Shown: positions 12,158 to 13,188 of the stretch, piece after piece
How positions within the stretch are numbered: the first letter of the stretch is position 1
Layout of the letters: every line of letters starts with the position of its first letter
NCBI GenBank assembly: GCA_018712905.1
Contig: DVGD01000052.1
Coordinates: forward strand, 1 to 13,188
Length of the DNA: 13,188 nucleotides
DNA from: Candidatus Avoscillospira stercoripullorum
Lineage (GTDB): Bacteria > Bacillota > Clostridia > Oscillospirales > Oscillospiraceae
Direction: 5' to 3'
The notes under the pieces: model-generated
Told to the model about the DNA's origin: nothing
Seen by the model: only the letters and a program-made list of their open reading frames with translations
Databases searched by the model: none
Translations under genes and position numbers: made by a program

Positions 12158-13188
12158 ATGGAAAAGACGTTTCAAATCTATTATACTTCAGACACTCACG
12201 GCCATATCTTCCCGGTGAACTATGCCTCGAACTGCCCGGAGAACTCCGGACTGCTGAATCTGGCCGCCCAGGTGGAAAAAGACGGGAACACCCTGGTGCT
12301 GGACGGCGGAGATTCCTTGCAGGGGACGCCTTTGACCCAATATTATCTGGAACACTGCAAAAAGTGGCCCATCCACCCGGTGGCCGCCGCCTTCAATGCC
12401 ATGGGCCTGGACTACTTCACCCTGGGCAACCACGACTTCAACTTCGGCTATGAGGCTCTCCGGGACTATCTGCGGGCCATGGACGGAGTTTGCCTGTGCA
12501 CGAATGTAGAGGACTTGGGGGGAGAGCTGCGCATCCGTCCCTGGGCGGTGCACACCCTGGCCAACGGCCTGCGGGTAGGGATCACCGGCGTGGTCACCGA
12601 CTTCGTAAACGTGTGGGAGCAGCCACAGAACTTGGAGCGGATTCGGGTTACCGACGCCTTTCAGGCCGCACGAGCGACTTGCGCCGCCCTCCGGGAACAG
12701 TGTGATGTCTGTGTGTGCATCTACCACGGCGGCTTTGAGGAGGAACTGGAGACAGGGCGGGTGCTCTCGGACAGCGGTGAGAATCTGGCCTGTAAAATTG
12801 CCCGGGAGCTGGACTTCGACCTGCTCCTCACCGGCCACCAGCACATGGCGGTGGAGGGAGTGAATCTGTCCGGCACCTACGCCGTTCAGCCCCCCGCCAA
12901 TGCGGGGCAGTTTCTCCATATTTCCGGTAAGTGGGAGGGAACACGCAGTTCCTTCCGATCCAGATTGACAGCGGTGGGCGCAATCCACCCAGCAGAGCCT
13001 TATCAGAGTCTGCTTCCACTGGAGAATGCCGTACAGGACTGGCTGGACCAGCCCATCGGGGAGTTGGATCGCACCATCCCGCCGGAGGGGAAATTGGAAG
13101 CGGCTCTCTACGGCAGCCAGGTGGCTGCCCTGTTCAATCAGGTGCAGCTGACAGAGACCGGGGCGGACTTCTCCTGCACCAGCCTGGG
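12158..13188 (+). CDS. Bifunctional metallophosphatase/5'-nucleotidase (partial, runs off right edge)
   Basis: 343 codons are visible, with no stop before the edge. The start ATG follows AGGGGG by 5 bases and the permease stop by 2 bases. Metallophosphoesterase metal-binding motifs are complete: SDTHGH (11-16, Asp12 and His14), LDGGD (48-52), GNHDF (90-94), YHGGFE (189-194) and GHQH (226-229). The sequence from about residue 318 (GELDRTI) begins what should be the C-terminal 5'-nucleotidase domain. The family removes phosphate from nucleotides or cyclic nucleotides. No signal peptide is present, unlike secreted UshA/CpdB homologues, so it should act inside the cell, perhaps on phosphate esters brought in by the PhnCEE transporter. 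Linkage to the phn genes suggests a phosphorus-scavenging role. Confidence 0.9.
   Translation, partial: MEKTFQIYYTSDTHGHIFPVNYASNCPENSGLLNLAAQVEKDGNTLVLDGGDSLQGTPLTQYYLEHCKKWPIHPVAAAFNAMGLDYFTLGNHDFNFGYEALRDYLRAMDGVCLCTNVEDLGGELRIRPWAVHTLANGLRVGITGVVTDFVNVWEQPQNLERIRVTDAFQAARATCAALREQCDVCVCIYHGGFEEELETGRVLSDSGENLACKIARELDFDLLLTGHQHMAVEGVNLSGTYAVQPPANAGQFLHISGKWEGTRSSFRSRLTAVGAIHPAEPYQSLLPLENAVQDWLDQPIGELDRTIPPEGKLEAALYGSQVAALFNQVQLTETGADFSCTSL

Overview
The window looks like chromosomal DNA of a fairly GC-rich Gram-positive gut anaerobe, most likely an Oscillospirales/Ruminococcaceae-type Firmicute. The basis is strong Shine-Dalgarno sites, TTG and GTG starts, near-consensus sigma-A promoters, a SpoVB-like flippase, paired short-chain ChrA proteins, and palindromic GTAGGGG...CCCCTAC intergenic repeats of a kind I associate with this group. 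No species can be named from the sequence alone.

Layout. Positions 1-1200 are AT-richer accessory DNA. They hold the tail of an unidentified gene with its terminator, then a self-contained unit for a 286-aa protein built like an IS630-type transposase that has lost recognisable catalytic residues. A tRNA-Leu(GAG) follows on the minus strand with a perfect promoter and a terminator. Positions 1435-3103 are a small operon of rsmE (16S rRNA methyltransferase) and a polytopic membrane protein. An array of modular palindromic repeats (3122-3378) separates it from a minus-strand pair of half-size ChrA-type transporters. Divergent from these is a SpoVB/MATE-like flippase whose ribosome binding site lies in a strong hairpin. 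The promoter of the next gene, a deoxyinosine/uracil-DNA glycosylase-like gene, is embedded in the flippase's C-terminal tail. A convergent SGNH hydrolase follows, then a complete transcription unit for a 25-residue acidic peptide, and tRNA-Thr(GGT).

Right of tRNA-Thr lies the left arm of an integrative element: tandem 12-bp repeats, a tyrosine integrase, an XRE-type repressor and a repressor-type switch region with overlapping opposed promoters. The element is cut short. Its first rightward gene runs in frame into phnC, so the phosphonate/phosphate-ester ABC transporter operon (phnC-phnE-phnE-metallophosphatase, open at the right edge) appears to be driven by the element's regulated promoter. 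PhnC has lost its normal first beta-strand and A-loop, and no phnD (binding protein) is visible. This fusion is the most unusual feature of the window. It could be a genuine deletion, an operon captured by a mobile element, or an assembly join, and read-level checks would separate these.
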